From contig JAXQJY010000026.1 of the NCBI GenBank assembly GCA_037042185.1, positions 1,488,001-1,552,000 on the forward strand: a stretch of DNA of 64,000 nt. The letters are read 5' to 3'. Below the pieces are notes generated by a model. The model was given only the letters and a program-made list of their open reading frames with translations, was not told where the DNA came from and made no database searches. Of this stretch, positions 56,301 to 64,000 are shown piece by piece; position 1 is the stretch's first letter; every line of letters begins with the position of its first letter. The position numbers were made by a program, and so were the translations under genes. This stretch comes from Sordariomycetes sp. S80-01Y. Lineage: Eukaryota > Ascomycota > Sordariomycetes.

Positions 56301-57995
56301 CTACTTGTGCTTGTGATGGCCGTGGCCGTGTCCATGGCCATGGCTGTCCGAGTCTGAGTCCTCCTCCTCCTCGGGCTCGAGCTTCTCATTCTCTGCGCTC
56401 TTTTCCGCAATGAACTCGTCAAACTTGCGGTTTACAGCCTCCTCTTGCGAAACAAAGCGCACCCTGACGCGCTTGACCCCGCGAACCTTATCGCCAACTC
56501 TCTCCCGGACAGCGGCTTCCATGTTCCTGACATGCTCCACAGACCATCCACCAGGGACAGCCATCTCCAGGTCCATGAGATAGTTCTGACCACTCTTGAT
56601 CCCCGAAACGTCGCGGAGCTCAACCTCGTGGCTCGCGTCGAGCTCCGCAAGCGCCTTTTGAGCCTGCTTCTGCACATTGCGCTTGACATCGTCGTCGATG
56701 CTCTGGTCCGCTAGTTCACAGAAGGCATCGACCATGTTCCCGGCTCCGGCGTGGATAACCATGATGCTGATGAGTAGACCGCCTACTGGGTCGAGCCAGC
56801 CTGCGTTGTGGAAGAGGTTCGCGCCGACGATGGCAACGAGGGTCACAATGCCTGTCAAGGAGTCGACGCGGTGGTGCACGGCGTTGGATGCTAGAACGGA
56901 AGAGTGGCGTTCGCGGGCGACTTTCATGGCTGCAGATATCCGGGTCAGTAAACTTCGAGACTTTGAAGATATGATAAAGGGGTGCGTACTTGCGTGGTAG
57001 AGCCATTCCTTGATGAGGATGGTGCCAGCTGCGATCCAAGCAGCGTGTATGCTTGGTATCCCTAGGCTTGCGGCGCTATGGCTATGGCTGTGGCCGTGGC
57101 CGACGTGCTCAAGAACATGCGCTGCAGCCTCCGGGTTGAAATGTCCGTAGAGACTGATGGCGCTCTCCCAGCCCATGTAACATCCGCCGACGAACAGCAT
57201 CCCGCTCACGCCCAAGCTGCCCAGACTCTCGATCTTGCCAAAACCCATCGGGAACCGGTCAGTGGGCGGTTTGATCGAGTACGAGACCGTCGCTAGGGTG
57301 AGAACATCTGAGGCCAGATCGGTCAAGCTATGCCACCCGTCTGCCACCATGCTCTTGCTGTTGAAGGCCCATCCACCGACGAACTTTGCGACCGCCATGG
57401 CGAGGTTGCTCGCCAGGCCGATGTTTGTAATTCGCACGCCGGGGTCCGAGCGGTTGCGCGACACGAGGTATGTCGTGTCGTGGTGATGGTGGTGTCCACC
57501 AAGGCCATGCGAGTGTCCATGGTGGTGTTTATGATCACCCCCGTTCTCCCTCGTCTGGCTCGAGGCGCCCATGATGACAGCGGGGAGGTGAGTATATCGC
57601 AGCCGTCGATTTCGTCCACTTAACAATCGAGGTAGTGCCGACTGGTTTGTGACGGTCGTGCTACTCTGTAAGGGGGTGGAACACGTGGACGGCGCGGGCG
57701 AGTTGGAGGTTGAGGAAGTCTGCAAGACGCGACGTTGGGTTTTTAAGGGAGAGGCTCGATCGGATCGGGCTCGCGGGGCGGTTGGGCGATGTGGCCCCTG
57801 GCAATTGACTTCGTGGCTCGTCGCAACGGTGGATGTTGAGAAGGCCAAACTCGAGACTGGACACGTATTGATCGGGGCGCAGTGGGAGGAGAGTCGTAGT
57901 CGCACCCGGTTGACACTGGCGCGGACCCCCTGGCTGGAGCCACTGGTCGTCGTCACGCACCGCAAGGCCGAGCGTCGCCCGGCCAGGGGATACAT
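56301..57995 (-). CDS. Cation diffusion facilitator, MMT1/2-type (probable mitochondrial iron/zinc transporter)
   Basis: 544 residues in two exons, 56990-57995 and 56301-56929. The N-terminal 140 residues are Arg/Ser/Thr-rich and nearly free of acids, consistent with mitochondrial import. A His-rich loop (HKHHHGHSHGLGGHHHHH) precedes the CDF core. Metal sites are VADGWHSLTDLASD in TM2 and NAVHHRVDSLTG in TM5, joined across the intron in ATMKVARERHSSVLASNAV. A second His cluster (GHGHSHSHS) lies between TM3 and TM4, and a third (HGHGHGHGHHKHK) ends the protein. The cytosolic-type ferredoxin-like domain (ELRDVSGIKSGQNYLMDLEM) is complete. Yeast Mmt1/Mmt2 export or import iron in mitochondria; zinc is the other option. 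A later start (MGASSQTRENG) would remove the presequence. Confidence 0.88.
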   Translation of the reverse strand: MYPLAGRRSALRCVTTTSGSSQGVRASVNRVRLRLSSHCAPINTCPVSSLAFSTSTVATSHEVNCQGPHRPTAPRARSDRASPLKTQRRVLQTSSTSNSPAPSTCSTPLQSSTTVTNQSALPRLLSGRNRRLRYTHLPAVIMGASSQTRENGGDHKHHHGHSHGLGGHHHHHDTTYLVSRNRSDPGVRITNIGLASNLAMAVAKFVGGWAFNSKSMVADGWHSLTDLASDVLTLATVSYSIKPPTDRFPMGFGKIESLGSLGVSGMLFVGGCYMGWESAISLYGHFNPEAAAHVLEHVGHGHSHSHSAASLGIPSIHAAWIAAGTILIKEWLYHASTHPFIISSKSRSLLTRISAAMKVARERHSSVLASNAVHHRVDSLTGIVTLVAIVGANLFHNAGWLDPVGGLLISIMVIHAGAGNMVDAFCELADQSIDDDVKRNVQKQAQKALAELDASHEVELRDVSGIKSGQNYLMDLEMAVPGGWSVEHVRNMEAAVRERVGDKVRGVKRVRVRFVSQEEAVNRKFDEFIAEKSAENEKLEPEEEEDSDSDSHGHGHGHGHHKHK

Positions 57996-58685
57996 GGCAT
58001 GGAATAGTTGCGAGGGAGCTCTACGCCATCGAGCAGAGAAGAGCAGTGTCGTAGCACAGGATTATCGGGAGTGCGAGAGGTTGAGAGTTGGCCTCGGATT
58101 TACTCGCGCATCGCCGGTGCTGCTCCTGCCTGTTCCTGTCCCGTTCGGCGCGGTGCAAACTTCAGACATCAGCCCACTGGGGAGCGCCCGACTTCGGCGA
58201 ATCGGCACCCGGCCGTTAGGATCAGCAGATTCGGCCGTGATGTCATTGCTCAATTCCGACTCCAGTCCTCCTACGACTGAAGCCACTGTTGCTGAGAACA
58301 TTTAAGATATTGGAGTGAGTTGACTACATGATGCTGCGTATCGTGAACTCGGGACACAAAAACGAACGTCCCTTGGTCTTCCCTCCGGAGCCGCGCCGGG
58401 AATCGATGCCGGCTGGTGGGGCGGCCTGATCCGTCATGACGCTGCGATTCAACCTCACTGGGCGATTAACCCTGAAGCAAAACAACAACCCAGATATCAG
58501 GTGCCGGAATCTAGGAGACCTTCGGGACAGGTACCGCCAAAACACTCCAGGTCTGACTCGCAGACTCATATAGCTGAGCTCCAGATAGTGGACTGTCACA
58601 GCTGGACGACTGTGTCGAGACAACGTCAGCTCCGAGTTGCGACCACAGGCCACCTCACCCATGCCTTTATCACCAAGCAGATGAC
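57996..58685. other. Intergenic: divergent CDF transporter/sirtuin promoter
   Basis: 690 bases, bidirectional promoter. The frames opposite and upstream of the CDF presequence look like shadows. A short upstream ORF at 58661-58684 ends one base before the sirtuin start. Confidence 0.6.
58661..58684 (+). promoter_or_regulatory. Upstream ORF abutting the sirtuin start codon
   Basis: ATG at 58661, seven codons, TGA at 58682-58684; the main ATG is at 58686 (TGACATG). A second out-of-frame ATG at 58681 overlaps the main start. Both would need to be bypassed or used for re-initiation. Confidence 0.5.
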
Positions 58686-59894
58686 ATGGCCGCCCCAATG
58701 CGCAAGCCTCTGATGCGCATCCCTTACACGGATCAGCTTGCCGCACCTACGATAATACCGCCAACGGCGACGACACTCTCTGGTGCAATCGATGCCTTGA
58801 GGGCCTTCTTCGCCGCACCAACACCCAACCTGCCCTCGCAAACCGTCGTCCTCAGCGGCGCTGGTCTCAGTGTTGCCTCAGGTCTTGCTGACTACCGCGG
58901 ACCCAAAGGGACATACCGCGTCAACAAGACCTACCGTCCAATCTACCATCACGAATTCCTCGCCAACCACGAAGCCAGGAAGCGATACTGGGCGCGCAGC
59001 TTCCTCGGGTGGTCGAGCTTGCACAAGGCGTTGCCGAATGCCGGCCACTATGCGATCAAAGGACTGGGAGATCTGGGGTTGGTGAAGAGCGTGATAACGC
59101 AGAACGTTGATTCGTTCCATCCAAGAGCGCACCCTGACCTCCCGACACTGGAGCTGCACGGGTACCTACGGGCGACGGTCTGTACGACCTGTAGGAGTGA
59201 GTACCCTAGGGATGAATTCCAGGAGCAGCTTGCCCGGCTGAATCCAAGATGGGCAAAGCTTCTGCAAGACGCCATCGAGTCAGGAGCGTTGGATACCGAG
59301 GATCCAGAGGAGAGGAGATTCAAAGGGCTGAAGACCAATCCGGACGGTGATGTTGATTTACCGGATGCGCCCTACACGACCTTCAGATACCCACCATGTC
59401 CAAAATGCCGGGCACGACCGCCATTGAAGGAGGGCGGGGACAAGCATGTCATTCAGACGGACGCGGAGGGGGCGTGGTCGTTGCCTAGCACGGCGGGCAT
59501 ACTGAAGCCTGCAGTGGTCATGTTTGGGGAAAGCATACAGAATAACGTCAAGACGGGCGCTGAGGAGGCGATTGACAGCGCCGGTAAGTTGTTGGTTCTC
59601 GGGACGAGTCTGGCGACCTACTCGGCGTGGAGGATAGCCAAGCGGGCGAACGACCGGGGCATGCCCATTGCCATCGTCAATATGGGCGGTGTAAGAGGTG
59701 AGGATCAGTTCTGGCAGAACCTGAAGCCAGACCAGAACGGAGAGCAGGGAGTCAGGGTCGAGCTCGCCACAGACGAACTCCTACCCGCGCTGGTGCAGAG
59801 CCTGCGCAGGGACTCACATCCTTCGTCGAGCAGCGCTGGGACGGTCAACATGTCACGCGCAAACTACGAAGGCTTCAAGGATATGCTCTCGTAG
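58686..59894 (+). CDS. SIRT4-like (class II) NAD-dependent protein deacylase
   Basis: 402-residue intronless sirtuin. NAD-binding motif VVLSGAGLSVASGLADYRG (about 53-72), TQNVDSFHPRA (about 138) with the catalytic His in TLELHG, and two zinc Cys pairs: CTTC (near 59179) and CPKC (near 59400), separated by a long insertion of about 70 residues. C-terminal Rossmann motifs are KPAVVMFGES, LVLGTSLATYSAWRIAK and IAIVNMGGVRG. The GAGxSxxSGxxDYR start and the order match class II sirtuins (SIRT4), which act in mitochondria on acyl-lysines; the N-terminus (RKPLMRIPYTDQL) is a weak targeting signal. Converges with a mitochondrial membrane protein gene, with 34 bases between stop codons. Confidence 0.92.
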   Translation: MAAPMRKPLMRIPYTDQLAAPTIIPPTATTLSGAIDALRAFFAAPTPNLPSQTVVLSGAGLSVASGLADYRGPKGTYRVNKTYRPIYHHEFLANHEARKRYWARSFLGWSSLHKALPNAGHYAIKGLGDLGLVKSVITQNVDSFHPRAHPDLPTLELHGYLRATVCTTCRSEYPRDEFQEQLARLNPRWAKLLQDAIESGALDTEDPEERRFKGLKTNPDGDVDLPDAPYTTFRYPPCPKCRARPPLKEGGDKHVIQTDAEGAWSLPSTAGILKPAVVMFGESIQNNVKTGAEEAIDSAGKLLVLGTSLATYSAWRIAKRANDRGMPIAIVNMGGVRGEDQFWQNLKPDQNGEQGVRVELATDELLPALVQSLRRDSHPSSSSAGTVNMSRANYEGFKDMLS

Positions 59895-59928
59895 AGAAGA
59901 GAAGATATATACTTGTATTTTTTGTAAA

Positions 59929-60574
59929 TCAGAAGAAATTGCCAAGGCTGTTTGATGGCTTCGCCTTGGGCTGGTGTGTATCCTTCGCTGGTTGTTGAGG
60001 CTCCTCCTTCTTCTTCTCCTCTGTCGCGGGCCCGGCAGTCTGCCTTCTTGATTTCCGTGATCCCTTTGGCGCGCCGTCGTCTTGTTCTATCGCTCGTAGC
60101 ACTGCGTCTGTCAGTCGAGTCCTTTCCCGCTTCGCTCCCGTGGTAGCCGGCGATTCGACAAAACTTACCCTCTGCCCAATCGTCCTCTTTATCCTTCTCC
60201 CCCGTCCCGAGCGCCTTCTCAACGTCGAACTTTTCCCCCTTTTGTATCCGCTCCACCACTTCCCTCAGAGTCGCGATCTTGACCTCGCTCTGGCGCATGT
60301 ACCGTCCGAAAGAGTTCCGCAGGGCAATCATCTGGATCGACATGGACCCGATCAGGAGGAAGATAACGATGAAGAATGTGGCGGGGTTCCAGTGCTTGGA
60401 CTTGACCTTGCTGCGATTTTCTTTGCGGAGGGGCTTCGGGATCAGAGAGCGCCAGAAGCCACGGTCCACGATCGTTGCTGGGGCCGGTTGCGTGGAGGAG
60501 TGGCGGGCCGTTGCTCGGGTCAGAAGTTGGGGAATGCGCCGAGGAGCAGCTCGAAGGACCGTTCGTTGCAGCAT
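59929..60574 (-). CDS. Small single-pass mitochondrial inner-membrane protein (fungal DUF5321-like)
   Basis: 192 residues in two exons, 60169-60574 and 59929-60101 (67-base intron with a CTGAC branch). The start MLQRTVLRAAPRRIPQLLTR is a clear mitochondrial presequence; in-frame sequence upstream reads into the promoter. One TM segment (FFIVIFLLIGSMSIQMIAL) follows KSKHWNPAT, then a conserved helix RNSFGRYMRQSEVKIATLRE and VERIQKGEKFDVEKALGTGE. The last 50 residues are Lys/Gln/Pro-rich and disordered. The pattern fits a small fungal family of unknown function in the inner membrane, which I associate with DUF5321; this name is from memory. It lies divergent to separase (321 bases) and convergent with the sirtuin gene. 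Confidence 0.8.
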
Positions 60575-60895
60575 CTTTGCGCTGGATTGATGAGGGGATG
60601 AGTGCGACGACGTTGAAAATCTGCCATAATCCGGGGAAGCCATCTCGAAGCCGAGTGCACGGGCCACCGAATCTCGGCGTTCCGTCTCCGAGAACTGGTT
60701 GTCACGCCAACGCCCGTGAATTAGCCTGCCGAGCTAAACACTCCGACCAAATATTGGAGATCCACCACCAATTCGAGTCACGGTTTCTCCATACAAGACA
60801 TATCGCTAACAGTCAGGACGCGTTCGAGCTCGCGACGTTCACGAAGCAGCCTCTCGACGCAAAGGCATGCTTACGAGCTCGCACGAATATCCGCA
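60575..60895. other. Intergenic: divergent promoter of mitochondrial protein and separase genes
   Basis: 321 bases between two diverging start codons. No regulatory motif could be named with confidence. Confidence 0.6.
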
Positions 60896-63800
60896 ATGGC
60901 GTCAATACAAACCCAAGTCGACACCGTGAAAGCGGCCGTCGCCGCGCACTCTACGTGCACACCTACCACGGTCGTTACCCTGAAGAACCTCCTCGGTCTC
61001 GATGCGGACCCAGGCGCGAAGCCTACCAGACCGGGACATCGGGCTACGAAATCCACGAGCGCGGTCAAGGCGAAACAAGCTGAGGAGTTGACCGTAAAGG
61101 AGCGGGCAGCACTGGCGACGCATGTTGTCAATGTGACGATCAAGACATTGGCCGAGGCCGCAAAGGCGCCGATGGGTTCGCCTTCGAAAGGACACGAGAA
61201 ACACGAAAAATCGCACGAAAAGAGCGAGAGGAAAGGATTGAGGAGGAGTTTATCGCAGCCGGGACCGCTCACGCCACTGCCTTCGCGAACACTTAATCGG
61301 ACTGCTACATCTCCGAACCTCGCGTCAAAAACATCGAAAGCATCCGCAGCTACGACCCAGGGCTCCAAGTACGCCGCGACGGCAGAGTGCACGCGCCTCG
61401 CGCTCGCAGCGCTGCGGAATGCCAAGGGGCCGATCACGCCCGAGCAGACAGACTTTCAAGTAGAAAATGGAATGTGGACACTGGCTGGAAAGCTCTTAGC
61501 GATTGGACAAAATGAGCTTGCCTTCAAGGAGCTGAGGGTCTTGAAAAGGCGGTTGGAGAAGGGTGCAGGAACGGAACCGACGACGACTGATGCGGCAGTT
61601 TGTGATCTCTTGAACTTCAAGGAGTTGGCCTCGACGAATAGCCTGGCGATTGTTGCTACTTGCCAGATCTACAGCTTGAAGTTGATCGCTGCGTGGAAGA
61701 AACCGGCCCAGATCGAGGGAGTGTTGCCGTTCTTGAGAGACGAGAACAAGATGTCACCAACGAACGTTATCAAGCAACTCGCGGAGGCTGACGCAACATT
61801 TTCGTCAAAGGCTGCCCGTCAATTAGCTTCGCTGTCCCAGACACTTCTCTCTCTTGCGCCAAGCGTGTCGAGTAGCGAAGACGCCACCGCCCTTGAGCCC
61901 AGGCTGAGCCCGTCGCCATCCGTTGCCTTTGAACTCCAATGTCTTGCGTTCAAGGCGCAGCTCGCCTGGTGGCCCATTGCGCAGCACCAGGGAAAGGTTG
62001 ATGAAGAGCTGCTTGGACCTTTTTCTCGCTGTACACGATGCTTCGTCCGACGCGCGCCCGCGAATACCTCGACGTACGAGCTGTTGTGCTCCGCCTATAA
62101 TGATGTCCGCTCGATGATCGATGAACAAGGCTATCATCCGGAGACGGCACCAAGCTCGCCTTCAGTGTCCATCTTCCAGTCGCTCGGTGCCGCTGCACAT
62201 GCCGCCCAGAAATACGACAATGCTCTCGAATGGTACTCCCATCTGCGAGCTATGGGTAGCAAGCAAGCCGAGCCCTCAGTTTCGCAGTGCTCTGTGACTG
62301 CGCGCCTCGTTGCTGCAGCTTTGAAGCGCGTTGAGCGTGATGATAGCGATGTGCAATTCGTGGAGGATGCTGTTCAAGCATTAAATGCTTCGCTGAGCGG
62401 CACTTCGGCGGAGGTCAATGAGTTGTTGGAGAGTTTATCGCTTGCAAGGCGATCGGTGGCCGGGCTGTTAATGAGCAACTGGGGCGACAAAAGCACCATT
62501 CCGACAGCACTGAAGGAATCATTACAGAAGTTTTTGATGCGATATCCTAGATTTGTGGTGCGATGGTTGGGTTCACCACCTGGGCAGGATGCTCCGGCGA
62601 AGCACATCCTTCAGTTCGACCAGAGACGGCAGCAGATCATGCAATCAGTGAGCCAAGTTATGGACGGCACGCTGATGATTATCAAGGCCGCGATCCCATC
62701 CTCTTTGAACCAATTCGACACCTTCGATGGCGTGCTCCACGAGTGCCTTACGCTAATCAACAACTTGGCCGACCCGACCCGACCTTCAAATAACCTGGGG
62801 GCCTACAAAGTCAAGATATCATACTTGTACTTTACCATCTTCAATCAAGGACGGAAAACCACGGATCAAACGAAACTTCAGAAGAAGCAGACCCTGCAAG
62901 CTCTATCGCGGTCGATTGACGCAGTGAAGGACTGCACCAACGCTGAGAAGGAGAAGGCTTCGCTTTCGTCCAAGCTGGAGATGATGGCCGAAATGTGCAA
63001 GAGCTCCGGACGAACCGAGGATGCCTCTAAAACGCTAAGGTCGATCTGCACGAGTATGGTGGAAGAAGGTGTTCTGGGTAAGGTGGTCGGACTGTTGTCC
63101 TCGCAACCACCGCAAGTTGCTTGGTCCAGCTCCGAAAAAGCCTTGACACTTTCCCGGACGTTGAGGTCGATCGCAAAGCTCGAAGATACATGGAATGACT
63201 GGACTTTTTTCTTGCCCGAGGCAGAGCGCGCGGCTGTTCTGGAGCATCTCCTCCAGATAACTACAGAAGACAAGACGAGGAACAAGCCGCTTTCCCTTCA
63301 CCATCCTGGCATGGCCGCGTTGTTGAGGCTATACACGCCCGACAAGTATCCCATTCGGCGTCTTCGAGTACTGCTGAAATTGTACCCTCAGCAGCTCGGG
63401 CAGGTAGACCAACTCAGGGAGACGACAACTCTTCTGGACCAGGCCCTTAGGTATCTGCAGAAGAAGGACACGTCGGAGGACGCTGCTTTGACGCAGTACG
63501 TTCTTCATCTCCAAAACTACCACAAATCCGTGCTCGCTCTAGGCTCGACGGAAGGCGCTTTTCCTGCCACGACCGTGCGAGATGTCGTCGCCACGTGGTC
63601 CGCAATGATCGACAGCTGCGGTTCAGCAGGAGATGTGCTGTCGCAGATTGACGAGCCGGACGCCCTTCTAGAACACCTCGTGGGTGCCAATCAGCTTGCC
63701 GGCATGAAGGGCGAAAGTCATCTGCAACTCTCAATCCTCGAGCTGTGCCTGAAGCTAGCCAAAACATGCGCGTCGGCCAGCGGCGGCGAACTAGTCTCCT

Positions 63801-64000
63801 ACAACTGCAAGCTCGCCCGGCAATACATCGATGTTGGTCTTTTCACGGAAGCTTCAGCAACACTAGAGACCACCAGAGGTCTTCTCAACCAAGATGGTAT
63901 CTCCGCCGATACATTGAACGATTTCTACCTTTCTCAGGCCCGGTACTTGGCAGGCATAGACAAGAACAAAGAAGCCATGGATTATCTCTCCAAGATCAAC
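60896..64000 (+). CDS. bimB: Separase (separin, BimB/Esp1/Cut1), N-terminal part, 3' end outside window
   Basis: Caspase-like protease that cleaves cohesin at anaphase; only 1035 residues of the N-terminal helical solenoid are inside the window, and the frame is open to the last base. Start: MASIQTQVDTVKAAVAAH, then a basic disordered stretch and LTVKERAALATHVVNVTIK with TLAEAAKAP, characteristic of BimB-type separases. Ser/Lys-rich linker at about 80-150, then TPR-like helices (NGMWTLAGKLLAIGQNELAF; LAFKAQLAWWPIAQ; RQYIDVGLFTEASATLETTR). No intron is evident so far. The catalytic His-Cys dyad would be at the C-terminus beyond 64000, so activity cannot be judged here. Identity rests on the N-terminal pattern and composition. 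Confidence 0.85.
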   Translation, partial: MASIQTQVDTVKAAVAAHSTCTPTTVVTLKNLLGLDADPGAKPTRPGHRATKSTSAVKAKQAEELTVKERAALATHVVNVTIKTLAEAAKAPMGSPSKGHEKHEKSHEKSERKGLRRSLSQPGPLTPLPSRTLNRTATSPNLASKTSKASAATTQGSKYAATAECTRLALAALRNAKGPITPEQTDFQVENGMWTLAGKLLAIGQNELAFKELRVLKRRLEKGAGTEPTTTDAAVCDLLNFKELASTNSLAIVATCQIYSLKLIAAWKKPAQIEGVLPFLRDENKMSPTNVIKQLAEADATFSSKAARQLASLSQTLLSLAPSVSSSEDATALEPRLSPSPSVAFELQCLAFKAQLAWWPIAQHQGKVDEELLGPFSRCTRCFVRRAPANTSTYELLCSAYNDVRSMIDEQGYHPETAPSSPSVSIFQSLGAAAHAAQKYDNALEWYSHLRAMGSKQAEPSVSQCSVTARLVAAALKRVERDDSDVQFVEDAVQALNASLSGTSAEVNELLESLSLARRSVAGLLMSNWGDKSTIPTALKESLQKFLMRYPRFVVRWLGSPPGQDAPAKHILQFDQRRQQIMQSVSQVMDGTLMIIKAAIPSSLNQFDTFDGVLHECLTLINNLADPTRPSNNLGAYKVKISYLYFTIFNQGRKTTDQTKLQKKQTLQALSRSIDAVKDCTNAEKEKASLSSKLEMMAEMCKSSGRTEDASKTLRSICTSMVEEGVLGKVVGLLSSQPPQVAWSSSEKALTLSRTLRSIAKLEDTWNDWTFFLPEAERAAVLEHLLQITTEDKTRNKPLSLHHPGMAALLRLYTPDKYPIRRLRVLLKLYPQQLGQVDQLRETTTLLDQALRYLQKKDTSEDAALTQYVLHLQNYHKSVLALGSTEGAFPATTVRDVVATWSAMIDSCGSAGDVLSQIDEPDALLEHLVGANQLAGMKGESHLQLSILELCLKLAKTCASASGGELVSYNCKLARQYIDVGLFTEASATLETTRGLLNQDGISADTLNDFYLSQARYLAGIDKNKEAMDYLSKIN

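Noticed and set aside
1-64000. Transposons, LTR elements or other virus-like copies
   Set aside because: No reverse transcriptase, integrase, transposase, capsid or terminal repeat signature was found in any frame.

Overview
The window is 64 kb of nuclear DNA from a filamentous ascomycete (Pezizomycotina). The evidence is short GT-AG introns (about 47-94 bases) with CTAAC/CTGAC-type branch sites, single-gene transcription units on both strands, and fungal-specific families: a PTH11/rhodopsin-like 7TM protein, a fungal-type OTT_1508 deaminase, a VID21-type NuA4 subunit and a BimB-type separase. I could not name the genus. I saw no RNA genes, CRISPR arrays or transposons. Exon borders come from reading frames and splice motifs only.

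Layout. 1-2353: 3' end of cullin-4. 3538-4977: secreted M14 zinc carboxypeptidase. 5070-6015 (-): a C2H2 zinc-finger gene not obvious from long ORFs. 6244-7799 and 8278-10160 (+): an OTT_1508-type nucleic-acid deaminase followed by a HerA/FtsK-like P-loop ATPase. 10319-11694 (-): 7TM receptor-like protein. 12977-14440: FAD monooxygenase. The stretch 3.5-14.4 kb looks like an accessory block between housekeeping genes. 14873-18307: mitochondrial DNA polymerase gamma. 18971-20557 (-): cytochrome P450 with a metallothionein-like cysteine tail. 22400-24756 (-): TPR-SET protein. 25549-27972 (-): glutamine-rich protein with a long polyQ tract. 29237-31122: YAP-binding/ALF4/glomulin family. 32335-36114: sterol-type glycosyltransferase with a VPS13/ATG2-like C-terminal segment.

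From 36 kb on the content is mostly housekeeping: Spp2 spliceosomal G-patch protein (-), Vid21/Eaf1 NuA4 scaffold (+), endosomal Na+/H+ exchanger (-), sulfotransferase-fold protein (-), Arl3/ARFRP1 GTPase (+), exosome subunit Rrp45 (-), spliceosomal Cwc15 (+), xylulokinase (-), MMT-type cation diffusion facilitator (-), class II (SIRT4-like) sirtuin (+), a small mitochondrial membrane protein (-), and the 5' part of separase (+), which runs off the right edge.

Functional links: two spliceosome factors, two or three mitochondrial proteins clustered at 56-60.6 kb, and tight convergent or divergent pairs (sirtuin/mitochondrial protein stops 34 bases apart; cwc15/xylulokinase stops 66 bases apart). 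The most unusual points are the deaminase-HerA pair, the P450-metallothionein-like fusion, the glycosyltransferase-VPS13/ATG2-like fusion, and short upstream ORFs that end at or next to the start codons of vid21, arl3 and the sirtuin gene.
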